Source: Callorhinus ursinus
Lineage: Eukaryota > Chordata > Mammalia > Carnivora > Otariidae
Assembly: GCF_003265705.1 (NCBI RefSeq)
Contig: NW_020312785.1
Location: forward strand, 20,508,117-20,572,116
DNA length: 64,000 nt
Reading direction: 5' to 3'
Shown here: positions 51,683 through 63,559 of the stretch, in pieces
How positions within the stretch are numbered: position 1 is the stretch's first letter
Layout: each line of letters starts with the position of its first letter
Notes under the pieces: generated by a model
Told to the model about the DNA's origin: nothing
Database searches by the model: none
What the model saw: the letters and a program-made list of their open reading frames with translations, nothing else
Made by a program: the position numbers and the translations under genes

Positions 51683-51909
51683 GAACTAATTTTTAAAAAA
51701 GAAAAACTGCAAGTTGAAAGAAATTGAAGAGCTAAATAAATGGATTTCCGTGTTCATGGATTAGAAGACAACAGGGTTGAGATCGCAGAACTCCCCCAAA
51801 TGATTTACACATCCAACACAACCGTATCAATATGCCATTTTGTGGAAACTGACCCATTGATCCTAAAAGTCCTACAGAAAGGACACAGAACAAATTTGAG
51901 TAATCATGA

Positions 51910-52415
51910 TGTGGGGAGCAAAGGTATAAAGAAATGTAGATAAAATGAAATTTCCTTATAATCTGCAGCCCATTGACAAATACTTGAGATAGGCAGAGTA
52001 TAACATTCCTGCAGGAACTCCCAACTGTCTTAATGTTAACGCTTTGCCACAGGAGAACAACCTTAACTTGACAATAGCTAGGCCTCCAGGATCCTATAAG
52101 TCGTCTTTAGCATATGAAATTCTTTGGAAACTTCCTTCATCTCTACCCTCCCAGATACATGTTGGCAACCATCCCCCAAGCATATGGCCCACTGATATAC
52201 ATCTGAAGGGTCTCATGACTAAGGTTTTCTTAGATGTTAATAGATGACTTTTTCCTAATAGCCTGGAAACCTTGCTTTCCCCAAAATTCCTTACATACTT
52301 CTGCTATCCCTAACGCCCCTCTCAACTTGAAAGCATCTAATCAGTCACTCCTCATACTTACAGTGCAGCTCTTTCTGCCCACGGGTCCTGTCCCTTGTGC
52401 TTTAATAAAACTGCC
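51910..52415 (+). mobile_element. ERV LTR copy 1, sense, 3' end truncated
   Basis: Starts TGTGGGGAGCAAAGG, contains aggaacaacc-like text (aggagaacaaccttaacttg), gatacatgttggcaaccatc and tgtgctttaataaaa with poly(A) signal AATAAA at 52404-52409. L1 sequence flanks it on both sides. The last part of the LTR is missing. Confidence 0.75.
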
Positions 52416-52564
52416 TCGCATAAGGTTATACATATAGATAACTAAAATGGAATTGAAGATCCGAAAATAAACCTTTACACTCATGGCCACTTGGTTTTCA
52501 GCAAGCATGCCAAGATAATACAGAGAGGAAAAAATAGTATTTTTAACAAAGGGCGCTGGTAACC

Positions 52565-52880
52565 AAACAGAGTCAGAAGGCAGTCGGGGACAAGCTCACC
52601 CTGCCCTAAGACGAAACTACCCCTAAAAGGATTTGACACCACCCTGGAAGGAGCCCTCCACCCTTTCCCATGTGAACCAACTACCTGATAGGTAGGTAAG
52701 CTTGAAACAAAAACCTAATTGGGTGACAGGTGCATGGAGGGTTAATTAAACCACCTGCCAACATTCTCATAAAAACCCCTAGACTTAGAAACTCCGACGG
52801 CAAACCTCTTCGGGACCTTTGTCCTATTGCTCAATGAGCTTTTGTTTTGCCGCCTACCACTCTTCCTCCGGTCCATCTGA
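52565..52880 (+). mobile_element. Different class I-like ERV LTR, split by LTR copy 2
   Basis: Contains attctcataaaaacccctag, ggcaaacctcttcgggacct and gagcttttgttttgccgcct, the layout of a gammaretrovirus-like LTR promoter and R region. Its probable end continues at about 53470-53535 (ttcattctctgaagctgcgt), after LTR copy 2. Left boundary approximate. Confidence 0.6.
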
Positions 52881-53469
52881 TGTGGGAAACAAAGGCAGAA
52901 GAAAAATTATTAAGTTTCCTTATTACCTACAGCCCACTGACAAGTCCTTGAATCCGGCAGAGTGACATTACTCTATGGACTCAACTGCCTCGATGTTGAC
53001 ACTTTGCTAAGGGGAAAAGGGAGTCCTAGCCCAACCCACCCCCCAATCCTATCCCTGCCCTGTAAGTCTACTTTAACATACAAAAATTCTTTTGGAAACT
53101 TCCTTTATCTCTACCCCTCAAGATACCTGTTGGCAGTCATCCCCCAAGCATATGACCCACTAATACATATCTGAAGGGTCTCATGTCTTAAGGTTTTATT
53201 AGATCGTAATAAATGACCTTTTCCCAACAATAACAGCTAGCCCCCTCAAGGTCCTGGACACCTTGCTTCCCAAATTCCTTACAGACTTACACTATCCCTA
53301 ACCCCGTCCCAACTTGAAAGTATATAATGGGCCACTCTTCATGACCCCGGGGCAGCTCTTTCTGCCCATGGGTCCTGTCCCCATGCGTTAGTAAAATAAC
53401 CTTTTTGCACCAAAGACGTCTCAAGAATCTTCTTGGCCGTGGGCTTCGAACCCTAACATCTTTACTACA
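52881..53469 (+). mobile_element. ERV LTR copy 2, sense, near full length
   Basis: Starts TGTGGGAAACAAAGG, shares many blocks with copies 1 and 3 (caagatacctgttggcagtc, cagctctttctgcccatggg), and ends with gcaccaaagacgtctcaaga and an ACTACA end. Boundaries can shift by a few bases. Confidence 0.75.
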
Positions 53470-54555
53470 TCATACCTCTTCATTCTCTGAAGCTGCGTGA
53501 TCAGTCAAGGACCATTGGCACTAAAGGAAAAATCCTGGAACATTGGGACTAGATTATCTGCATGCAAAGAATAAATCTGGACTTCTACCACACACAGTAT
53601 GCAAGAATTAATTCAAAGTAAATCATAGATGAAGATGCAAAAGCTAAATCTATAACACTTTTAGAAGAAAACACAAGGGTAAATCTTCCTGACCTTAGAT
53701 TAAGCAACAGTTTTTTTAGATGATACAAAAAGCACAACTAACAAAAGAAAAATAGATATATTGGACTTCCATCAATTTTTTTTAGGATACTATCAAAATG
53801 TAAAGACAATGCAGAGATTGGGGGGGAAATACTAACAAACCATGTATCTGATGATGGATTTGTCTCCATGGAATACAAAGAATTCTTACAACTCAACATT
53901 ATAAAAACCAAAATAACTCAATTAAAAAATGGGCAAAAGATTTGAACCATTTCTCCAAAGAAAGTATGCGGATGGCCCATAAGCACACAAGAGTGTGCTC
54001 AATATCATTAGTGATGAGGGGAATGCAAATCAAAACCACATTGAGGTATTACTTCACACTGACTGGGATGGCTAGAATCAAAAAGATGGTAACAAATGTT
54101 AAGAATGTGGAGAAATTGGAACTTTTGTGTATGGCAGTAAGAATGTGAAATGGTACAAGTTCTTTGGAACACATTTTGGCAATTTTTCAAATAGAGGTCC
54201 CATAGAGTTAATGTAGAATTACTGTATGACTCAGCAATTCCACCCCCAGGTATGCATCCAAGATAACTAAAAAAATAATTTCACTCACCTCAGTAATCCA
54301 ATGCATTCTAAATTTTCAGCCCAGCCCTTCCATTCAATGATTTGTTTTCAATGTCTCACATGAATTTCCAACTCAGCCTATTCAAAATTAAATTCACCAT
54401 CTTCTTTCCAAAACTGTATTCCCTCCTAGTACTCTATCATCCACCCAGATTCCCATCCACCCAGATTCCAATTAGAAATCCAAAAATGAAAAAAAGAAAC
54501 AAAAAGAAATCCAAAATGACCATTGACTCTTTCCTCTCCCATCAATATTTACTAA

Positions 54556-55145
54556 TGTGGAGAACAAAGGCAAAAGAAATGTAGATAAAATTAAAACTTC
54601 TGACTTGCAGCCCATTGACAATACAAAAGCAGGCAGAGTATCACATTCCTTCAGGAACTCTCAATCTTAATGTTAATAAGCTTTGCTACAGAGAAAAACA
54701 ACCTTAGCTTGACAATTGCCAGGACTCCAGGATCCTGTGAGTCTTCTTTAACATTTAAAAGTCCTTTTGGAGGGGCACCTGGGTGGCTCAGTTGGTTAAG
54801 CGACTGCCTTCTGCTCAGGTCATGATCCTGGAGTCCCAGGATCGAGTCCCACATCGGGCTCCCTGCTCAGCAGGGAGTCTGCTTCTCCCTCTGACCTTCT
54901 TCCCTCTCGTGCTCTCTCTCTACCTCATTCTCTCTCTCAAATAAATAAATAAAATTAAAAAAAAAAAGTCCTTTTGGAAACTTCCCTGGTCTTTATTTCC
55001 CCCAATTTGAAAGTATATAGTTAGCCACTCCTTACTAACCCAAAGCAGGTCTTTCTGCCCATAGGTCGGATCTCCATGCTTTAAAGAGACCACATCTTTG
55101 CACCGAAAATGGCTCAAGAATTCCAACCTCAACATTTCCACAACA
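54556..55145 (+). mobile_element. ERV LTR copy 3, sense, with internal deletion and SINE
   Basis: Starts TGTGGAGAACAAAGG and ends near ccacaaca. The middle part present in copies 1 and 2 (gatacctgttggcagtc) is missing. CAN SINE 16 splits it. A near-match ttacta / ttatta flank suggests a decayed 6-base duplication. Confidence 0.75.
54772..54963 (+). mobile_element. CAN SINE 16, inside LTR copy 3
   Basis: Full-length, low divergence. Perfect target duplication aaaagtccttttgga at 54757-54771 and 54964-54978. Confidence 0.97.
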
Positions 55146-56006
55146 TTATTAGTGCCAAAACTTCCTCTCCAAACTTATCCTTCCCCTTCCTCCTCACTGC
55201 CTCAGCCTTAGGACACGTAATCACCTCCTTTTGCAAAATCATTATCATCAGAATTCCAACTAATCTCAGTAACTCCATACTTGATCTCCTCCAATCCATT
55301 CCCCAGGCTGTATCCTATAATGCAAATCTGATTACACCACTCCCCAGGTGAAAATTCTTCCCTGGCTCTCAAATACTTTATCTAAAAGAAATTCAAATAT
55401 TTACACTGATTTTTAATTATCTGCTTCTACCTAATTCTCCAGCTTTATCATTCATCACTACACCACTCCTATCTCATTACCCTATCTTCTGGTGATAGGA
55501 GATTGCTTTTAATTTTTCCAATGTGATTTTGAACTGGTCCACACCCTGCCTCCACCCCCCATATCTGAGACCACTCCTTTACTAAAACTCTTCCTCAGCC
55601 TTCAAGATTTAGCTCAGATATTAACCTTTTCTGAAAGAACACCCCGGATACACTCACTATGGATCAATTTCCCTGATGTATGCTCCCATATAATTCTGGG
55701 AGTTCTTCTACTACAAAATTTATCACTCTCACGAAATTGTATGTTTACACACTCTCTTATTAATTTGCTCTCCAGGAAAAAATTGTATCCTCAGCACTGA
55801 GTAGAGAATCAACATATAGTAAATGAGTAATAACCTAAAATATGCAAGGGAGAAATAGTTAGCTTATTTGTTTGCTTTTTTTTTTTGGATTGTATATAAC
55901 AGCATTAGAATAAATCTACCATCCATTATCAACTTATTAAAATTATAAAATATATGCGCATATGTACATATATATGAATACATACATATATGAAATACAT
56001 ACATAT

Positions 56007-56433
56007 TGTAGTGTCTCTCCCGATCGGATGGGGGCCCCCAAATGTGGGGCGACCCCATCAGGTGGAAGACGGTGACAAGGGCAGTAAAAAATTCACCTCA
56101 GGCAGAACCAAGGAGGTAGAAGTTTACCGAAGACAGGACAAGCCAGCAACAAGCAGGACAGCAAAGGAGAGACAGTCTGCAAGGAGGCAGTGTGGGGGAA
56201 CTGCATTTAAAGGGGGAAGGGGAGGAGGTATGGGGACTGATAGAATTTTTCCTTTTTTGGTAACTATGCCTGGTTGTAAGTAGCCCATTGGTCAGTGAGG
56301 GTTTATGGATATTTTGAGGTGGGTCGCCTAATGGGTCTGTTTATATTCATCCAGGGGTTTAGGGTCACTATGGGTCCTTTGCCTTGATCCAGTTTCCATT
56401 GCTCAAGCCTGTTTCCTAAAAGTGGCCTCTACA
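56007..56433 (-). mobile_element. Solo ERV class I-like LTR, antisense, well preserved
   Basis: Read in reverse it runs TGTAGAGGCC to GAGACACTACA (TG to CA), with a TTTAAA box-like ccctttaaatgcagttcc, a CCAAT-like gaccaatggg, and a GC-rich R/U5 end with several CpGs. Flanks are TATA-rich, so the duplication cannot be fixed. No internal viral sequence is present. Different family from the 50-55 kb LTRs. Confidence 0.75.
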
Positions 56434-58539
56434 TATATTGTATACTGAATGTACCTACATACAAAAGAAACCTACACAGAAATGGAAAAAAAAATATTAA
56501 TAATGGTTCTCTAGGAAATGGGATTAGACATTATTTTATTTTATTTTTAAAAAATTCAATATTTTCCATGTGATCATGTATTATTTTTAAAATAAAAACA
56601 CTTTTTAAAAGATAAACTTGTCTTTTTTTTCTCATTGATTCTATCTGCCATACAGTTCATAAGCCAAACAGAACAGAATTCATTCTCTAACGTTTTTTCT
56701 CTGTTCTCCTGTCCTGAATTAGGCACAGAACCCACTGACTGGCTGGGCACTGCCAGGGAGCTGCAGACATTGGCAGGGGTTTTAGAGGTAATTATGGCTC
56801 ACAGGGTTTCATCTCTTTCCCCCTCTGCACTTTGTAGTCTCTTAAGGTGATACTAAAATAAAACTGATTTGTGATGGAACCAAACACGAACTGAGTGAAT
56901 AGTTTGAATTTTTGATGTTTTGAATCATTATGATCACCACTTATAAACTGTAATTAACTGCTTTCCTGTAACTTTGTGGGGGGGACTAAAAGGGGGGAAA
57001 AAGTTAAATGACATCTTTATTTCATAATCTAGCACTAAATATGAAAAATTCACATTTAATCAGACTAAAAAGAATGTTAAAACTCAAATATGTATTTGAG
57101 AATAAGCATTTTACTTTGTTTAAACACTGTTTACTCAAAAAATTGTAATGGCTTCTTCAGAGCAGCAAAGATTGATTGGGGAAAATATCCCACATTAAAG
57201 CAGTTAAAATTAGGCTATGGATACCATAAGGTTCAAGTCCTATTTTAAAGTAGGATACATTCTTTGTTTTTAGACTATTTTCCTGATTATGTTATTAATC
57301 TGACTGAAGCATATGGGAATTTGTACTGAATGTTATAAACTGTGTTGTATTTCCATTGAAAAGTCTTTCATGTTCACAAAATTTAGAAAGCATTATAAAA
57401 CTGTTAGTTCACTTTTCTTTTATAAAACCATGATTCCCAAACAATTTTACATGAGGAATGGAACAATAGAAACAAAGCAAAGGAGTGCCTAACCACACAT
57501 CTCTTTGTTTTAATCATCTTAAGCCATTGCCGAGTTGTATTTAAAACCCTCTTTTAAGACTTCCTAGTTCAGAAATATGGTTAAATCCAGGTATCTCTCT
57601 AGAGTCTGGAGCAAATCCAGCCTGAACAGAGACATAGCATCTGCATGAAGACAACAGATTCCGGGAATCAAGGAAAATTTTAAAGGGGAAAATAAGAAAC
57701 AAAGCAACAATCTGGAGCGGGAGAAAAAAACTTGGAACAGAAATAAAAGGGCAATGGGCCTTGCCTTCTGATATTTATGTGATATTTACATGAGTTTTTT
57801 TGTTTGAGTATAAACTCTGGTTTATTCGCATGCGTATAAACCTATTTACATGAGTATAAACCTCAGGTCTTTTAGAGTACCCTGTGGTCTCCCTGCCTCC
57901 TCATTTCTAACTGCCCTCTCTCATCCCACCTCCTAAGCATTCCCAACCTCACCCCAAATTAGGACATGTATTCTCTGTGCTCTCACTATCACCACATCCT
58001 CTCAGGTACTTGAACTTAAATGTAAATTGGAGGATGATGTTTTAAAATCCAAGGAGACCTGTGGTGGGATGACTAGAGCAACAGGCCTCTATATTTGACC
58101 TCTTTCCACATCTCTCACCCTAAATGTACTTTGTGCTTTTGGCATAGGAGAGGTCAGGGAACTTCTAGAACTCTGGATAATAAATGCATTCATAGGTAGA
58201 GGATTGGTTCCCTTCAAACAAACCTGAGTCTACACATAAGCATATTTATTAAGTATTATAACATGATATTAAGGCCACATATCTGAAGGTAACATAGTAT
58301 AAAACAAAGTATTTCCCCTTCTCCCCCTCCCACTCTTTTCCCCACTCCTTCCCAATAATCAAACTGCCATGGTGTCTTATCTCACCTGCAGATGAGAAAA
58401 TTTTCCTGAGAAGGCTCCTTTGAAAACCCAGTTAACTCATAATTCACTTGTAAGTTGCCAAGACTGGTTCTTTAGGATAGCTATGAGAAAAGACTTACTA
58501 GGGAATGAAACTTACGTCCAAGGTCTCGAGGCTAGAAAG
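56434..58539. other. Intergenic, nothing recognised
   Basis: AT-rich unique-looking sequence. No gene or clear repeat. Confidence 0.4.
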
Positions 58540-58765
58540 TATAGCAAGAGAAAGCTGTGTGAAGAAGCATTGGTTCCAGTCCCAACTCTGTTGCTTGCCA
58601 CAAATGACAAAGGACAGCTATCTGAGTTATTCTGTTGTGTGTTTTTTTTCCCCAATAAGTCTAAAATTACCTGTTCGATACTTCAGTATGATGCCCTGAA
58701 GCTAAATGAGATAACTTACTTGAGAGTTCTCCGAAAATTGCTGTCTTACCATACAAATAAAGAGT
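58540..58765 (+). mobile_element. MIR SINE
   Basis: Contains ggttccagtcccaactctgt, tgcttgccacaaatgacaaa and gctaaatgagataacttact, the MIR core and 3' part. Confidence 0.65.
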
Positions 58766-58954
58766 ATCAATAGTGTTCTTACAAAAATAGAATAATTCAG
58801 AGATTGGTTTGGTTCATGTATATTGGACAGAATGGAATTTATTTTAAGCAGGTCAGTTTCTTTTGAAACTTTAGTTGACACATTGTATATATTCAGAAGA
58901 GTGCACAGATCAGTGTACAACTTGAGGAATTAGCAAGAAGGGAACACACCCATG

Positions 58955-59665
58955 AAATCCCCGATCAGGTCAAAGCGTAGAACACTGACATCACCTGAAG
59001 TCTCACTTTGTACTCCTTACAATTATACACTCCTCTCCTTCACCCCCAGGGTAATCACTTGTCCTGATGCCTCATGCCATAGATTAATTTTCTCTGCTTT
59101 TAAGCTTTCTCTAAGTGGAATCATACAATATATATTCTTTTCTATTTGACTTTTTTGTTCACTGTAACTTTTGTGAGATTGATCTCTGTTGTAGCAGCAG
59201 TCAGCAACTTTCCTTGCTATATAGTAGTTACATGCTGTATATACTAATATATGAGTATTTACAATATATGTATACATTTTTCTGACGATGAACATTAGAT
59301 TGTTTCCAGTTTGGGATGACTGAAAATAATCCTGCTATGAGCATTCTCTTAAATGTCTTTTGGTGTACTTGTAAATGTATTTCTATTGGATATACATCTA
59401 GAAGTGAATTTTCCAGATCATGGGTTTTAGTAGACAATGTCAGTTTCCCCAAGAGTTTTACCAGTTTTTATTCCTACCATTTGGTAAAGGGGTTCCAGTT
59501 GCCTTGCATCTGGCCAATACTTAATAATACAAATCTTTTTCATTTTAGCCATTCTGCTGAATATGTAGTGGCAATTCCTTTTCATTCACATCTTCCTGAA
59601 TCACATAAGTTTTTTCTGTCTTGCCAGAAGTATCCTACCTTTCTGGCAGAACTGCACCTTGTAAT
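58955..59665 (-). mobile_element. Old L1 fragment, antisense
   Basis: Reverse-complement L1 3' region: aagtggaatcatacaatata, gattgtttccagtttgggat, ttggatatacatctagaagt and gtttccccaagagttttacc. Weakly conserved. CAN SINE 17 follows directly. Confidence 0.7.
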
Positions 59666-59686
59666 CATAAAAAATCAACCCATTTT

Positions 59687-59888
59687 GGGGGCGCCTGGGT
59701 GGCTCAGTTGTTTAAGCATCTACCTTCACCGCAGGTCATGATCCCAATGTCCTGGATCGAGCCCCACATCGGGCTCCCTATTCAGTGGGGAGCCTGCTTC
59801 TCCCTCTCCCACTCCCCCTGCTTTTGTTCTCTCTCGCGCTGTCTCTCTCTGTCAAATAAATAAATAAAAATCTTTAAAAAAAAAAGAG
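59687..59888 (+). mobile_element. CAN SINE 17, young
   Basis: Full-length. Target duplication tcaacccatttt at 59675-59686 and 59889-59900. Confidence 0.97.
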
Positions 59889-59900
59889 TCAACCCATTTT

Positions 59901-61795
59901 TATGGGGACAACTTGTCTTTTTCTTTGGTTGAGGAATTTTAGCAGGTATGGTTTAGGCCTGACTGTGTACAGCTGTTGTCACATTTGGTATTCAGTAGAT
60001 TTTCCACTGGAAAATTGTCTCTACAAGATTTTAGAAAAGTAGATTTTTTTTAAAAAAAAGGAGAAAAACAGGCAAGAATTTCAAGAATCTATAATAAGAA
60101 GAAAAAAGACATAGAGGCTCTCCCTCAAGACATCTTACCAAACACTCCTGAGTTTAGCTTCCCTGCTTCTTCAAATCCCTCTTCCACTGACACAAGAAAT
60201 AAAACAACAAAAATAAATCTATAACAGTACTTGAAAGCTAGGTGGTATGCAAACCAGAACAGTGAAGAATTCCTGGAAGCAAGTGGGAAAAGACTGACAA
60301 GAAACCTAACAAAGATGGGGAACTATAAATCCATAGAGTGAAAGAGGAACTCAAAATAGATGACTTTTTTAGGCACCAAATCACATAAAGAACAAAAGTA
60401 GGGCCTGGGAGATGATGCTGGCCATATGGAGCTGTCCAGGTAACTAATTTAAAAATTATAAAATAGCTGTGCCAGGCATCCTACCCACCCCCAAATTACA
60501 GAATCTCACATTTCCCCCCAAATACAGGGATGTAAAATGAGAATGTAGAATGCCCAGACTGAACTTCTGAACTGAAAATTTGAGCAATACTTTGGAGAAC
60601 AAGCTACATGCATTATAAAGTCACCTAGCTGTGCAATCCCTCAATCAAATATAGGAAAACCAGCAGAAAGGGTAATCCTTTCAAGCCCATTTTTTAAAAG
60701 TAAAGCCTTTTGAGGACTTAAGACTTATAGAGAAAAATAATTAAAGGATTGCAACTCCTTATGAGTTCCTCCTTTGGTGGTAAAACCTGTCCCTACACTT
60801 AGGGTGACAACATAATTTCTTGTCCAAACCAGACAATTCTGAGCATAACCAGGGCACTCTAAGAATTTTACTTAGCTAAAAGTGTTAAGTCAAAGCTGTC
60901 CAAAGTGATCATGGGTATGTAGTCATGCCTATCTATGCCCTCCTCCACAGAAATGGACAGAAATGGTGCAGTCATATTCCCTCAAGTTTGATGACTGGGT
61001 CTATGCTTTTTTGCTGCTCAACCAGTTATTATGAAGAGTCTGATCAAAAAAAAAAAAGGAAAAAAGAAAAAGAAAAGTAAAAAGACAAATATTTGTGATA
61101 ATCAGAAAGAATTGAACATAGATTTGGGCATTATGTTATATTAAATAATTAGTGTTAATTTGGTTGGGTATGATAGTTTACTTGAGAACAATCAGACTTC
61201 AAGATTTCCTCTTCCATGCTACTTAGCCAAAGATCTGTGTTGCTTACACCTGTGTAGAATAGATTTTATTGGAGTGTAATACAGAGCTTCCCAGGATTGG
61301 AAGGTACCAATACCAAGCATCTGAAATAAGGTAATCCATACTAAAAACAGAGACTCTAAATAAAAGTTTATACATTTATACTGAAATCCCTAGTTCTTTA
61401 TCTCTCTCTGTTCTGAGGATGCTGGCAGTCAGGCTCATCCCATCCAAACAGGAAAAGATTTTTATCTAGAGAATCTGAGCCATAACAAGAAAAAAGATCC
61501 AAACATATTGAGATCCCCAATGAGACAGCCTAATAAGAACACCTTACAATTAAACCTACAATCAACAAGTCACAAACACACATACATGAAATAAACATAT
61601 TACGAACATTCCAGATTTTTAGTGCCCAAATTTTATATGTAAGCATACATCCCTAAATCACCAGACATCTGAAATTCCTTAACATGAAAGACAAGTACAA
61701 ACAAGCCAACATTGGAAAGCAACTTGAAGGAAACAATTTATGCAGGGAGAGAGGAAAAAAGATGGTTGATATTTTCAGATTAAAAAGAGGAGCTA
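59901..61795. other. Intergenic, possible old L1/HAL1 and MER pieces
   Basis: No gene. The parts at 60060-60700 and 61460-61790 have the A-rich, purine-biased look of old L1 5' or HAL1 sequence. The part at 60797-60960 recalls a MER-type DNA element. None can be named with confidence. Confidence 0.3.
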
Positions 61796-61998
61796 AGGAT
61801 AGCTGGGTGGCTCAGTCGTTTAAGCATCTGCCTTCGGCTCAGGTCATGATCCTGGAGTTCCAGGATCGAGTCCCGCATTGGGCTCCCTGCTCAGCAGGGA
61901 GTCTGCTTCTCCCTCTGACCCTCTTCCCTCTCATGCTATCTCTCATTCTCTCTCTCTCTCGAATAAATAAATAAAATCTTTAAAAAAAATAAAATAAA
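61796..61998 (+). mobile_element. CAN SINE 18
   Basis: Head with damage (ggatagctgggtggctcagt), normal body and GAATAAATAAATAAAATCTT tail. Target duplication unclear because of A-rich flanks. Confidence 0.93.
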
Positions 61999-62050
61999 AA
62001 AGAGCTGGTCAAAACGGTAAAAGAGAAATACTGTCAAGAAGGTAAAACTA

Positions 62051-62247
62051 GGGGCGCCTGGCTGGCTCAGTCATTAAGCATCTGCCTTTGGCTCAGGCAT
62101 GATCCCAGGGTCCTGGGATGGAGCCCCGCATCGTGCTCTCTGCTTGGCGGGAAGCCTGCTTCTCCCTCTTCCACTCCCCCTGCTTGTGCTCTCTCTCTTG
62201 CTGTCTCTCTCTCTCTGTCAAATAAATAAAATAAAATCTTAAAAAAA
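62051..62247 (+). mobile_element. CAN SINE 19
   Basis: Full-length with head ggggcgcctggctggctcag. Perfect target duplication aaggtaaaacta at 62039-62050 and 62248-62259. It sits about 50 bases after SINE 18. Confidence 0.97.
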
Positions 62248-62379
62248 AAGGTAAAACTAGCATATCCTATATATAAGCATATAAAATAACAAAACAAGTA
62301 TAATATGAATTTCAGGAAGTTTTAAAAAAAAAACTTAAAAAAGTAATCTCATATGCAATAGACATCACAAATATCCCAT

Positions 62380-62740
62380 TCTCCTTCCTTTCTTGAGAAG
62401 TCCACATCCCAATATCCTTATAATTAGACAAGGCCATGTGACTAGTCTGTGCCAACAAAATGTAAGTAGGAGTGGCATTTAAACATTTCTGACCTGAAGC
62501 AGTGAAAAATCTCCTGGATTTTCCATTCCATTCTCTCTCTTTTGTCTTAGAGATTGTTATTGAGATGGTACAGCCACAAGATTAGAGCATTCTGGACTAC
62601 TGGGTCAATGCGTTAAGGGAAAACTGCCCAGGGGAGCCACTTGATCCTGGAGTGGACTTTGTATGAGCAAAAGCCACTGAGGTTCTGGCTTGTTCATTAT
62701 CGTGGTGTAGATTAGCTTATTCTGGCTAACACAATAGTTT
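62380..62740 (+). mobile_element. Ancient LTR/MER-class repeat, copy 2
   Basis: Contains ggccatgtgactagtctgtg, agtggcatttaaac, gaagcagtgaaaaat, gagatggtacagccacaaga, ctggagtggactttgtatga and taagccact-like text. Same plan as 38030-38380 and better preserved. Confidence 0.5.
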
Positions 62741-63390
62741 ACATAATTCTATTGTAAAGAACATTTACATGTTCACAGTAATAGAAACAGTAATTATTGT
62801 TTTATCCAAAACGATGACATAACCATATGGCAGGCATAAGAAATGTGTTGTGTGAGAATGCTGTGTGGGGTGAGAGAGCCAGGCATGTATGTTGGTGTGA
62901 TAGAGATGTTGGGCATCAAAGAGAACAAAATCCTCTTCTTCCATGGTAGAAGGTCAATAAATAGTGTCTAAAATTCAAAGAAATAGTAATAGAAGTGTGT
63001 CTTGGCACCAGCTTCGGACCTTACTTCCTCTTTTGCCACAATGGAAAAACCCCTCTTGACAAGAACACAAAAGGCAGATCCATTGAGAACACATATTGGG
63101 TTTTCCTTTCGTAAGTGTGACTACAAAAGTTCAGGTCTTCAACAATGGTCAAACATCTTATAGGTAATTAGCCTTGACTGGCTTTCCTGATTCATAGTGG
63201 CGGAGGAGGTGAAGACGTGGTGGAAGACATCCCCAGCAGCCAGGTCTGTGTTTCCTCATCAAACCCCTTAGCCACGGTTAATTCAAGGAAGGGTACTCAA
63301 ATGACTTGAGCTGAGAAAATAAAGGCGGGTCCTTAATTCTAAATTAAACTCTAAGTTGAGGCTAAAAGACCCTCGGCTTAGTATGGTCTG
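62741..63390. other. Intergenic, nothing recognised
   Basis: Unique-looking sequence with several CpGs near 63190-63280. No gene recognised. Confidence 0.35.
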
Positions 63391-63410
63391 TCTGTTGTTG
63401 CCGTTGTTGG

Positions 63411-63411
63411 C

Positions 63412-63442
<31 letters not shown>
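63411..63442 (+). repeat. (TTG)n trinucleotide repeat
   Basis: About ten TTG units. Confidence 0.95.
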
Positions 63443-63443
<1 letters not shown>

Positions 63444-63559
63444 TGAAATAAGACAGGGTGATCCTAGGAGCTGGGACGTGTCTATCTTCCCCACAGTGTT
63501 GACTGAATTACAAAGCCAGTGTGCAACACGAAGGGGAAACAGATGTACACGGAGATAAT

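Larger units (their letters stand above)
48422..54270 (+). mobile_element. Old L1 ORF2 remnant split by nested insertions
   Basis: ORF2 segments occur in correct order: endonuclease part (gcagaatgga-type, atgctgttgacatgagacac), polymerase part (gaaactagaaaccaatagaa, ttggttctttgaaaaa, gtgaattctatcaaacatc, cagagctaacatcatactta then taatggtgaaagactgaatg), and C-terminal part (ctccaaagaaagtatgcgga, tgactcagcaattccac). They are separated by CAN SINEs at 48641 and 51478, an L1 3' end at 49882, LTRs at 50361, about 51910 and about 52881, and another LTR at about 52565. No intact reading frame remains. Confidence 0.85.
54310..55840 (+). mobile_element. L2 LINE remnant, split by LTR copy 3
   Basis: Left part: ccatccacccagattcca and attgactctttcctctccc. 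Right part: tgatctcctccaatccattc, aatgcaaatctgattacacc, ttcaagatttagctcagata and ctccaggaaaaaattgtatc. The order matches L2. Confidence 0.75.

Noticed and set aside
50361..55145. Possible ERV provirus between LTRs
   Set aside because: Sequence between the LTRs is L1 or L2. No gag, pol or env text was recognised.
58420..58773. 117-codon frame
   Set aside because: It overlaps a MIR and shows no protein features.
59316..59741. 141-codon frame
   Set aside because: It runs through an antisense L1 fragment into a CAN SINE.
37422..63442. CRISPR-like or satellite arrays
   Set aside because: The direct repeats seen are microsatellites, or dispersed SINEs with their own target duplications, not spaced arrays.
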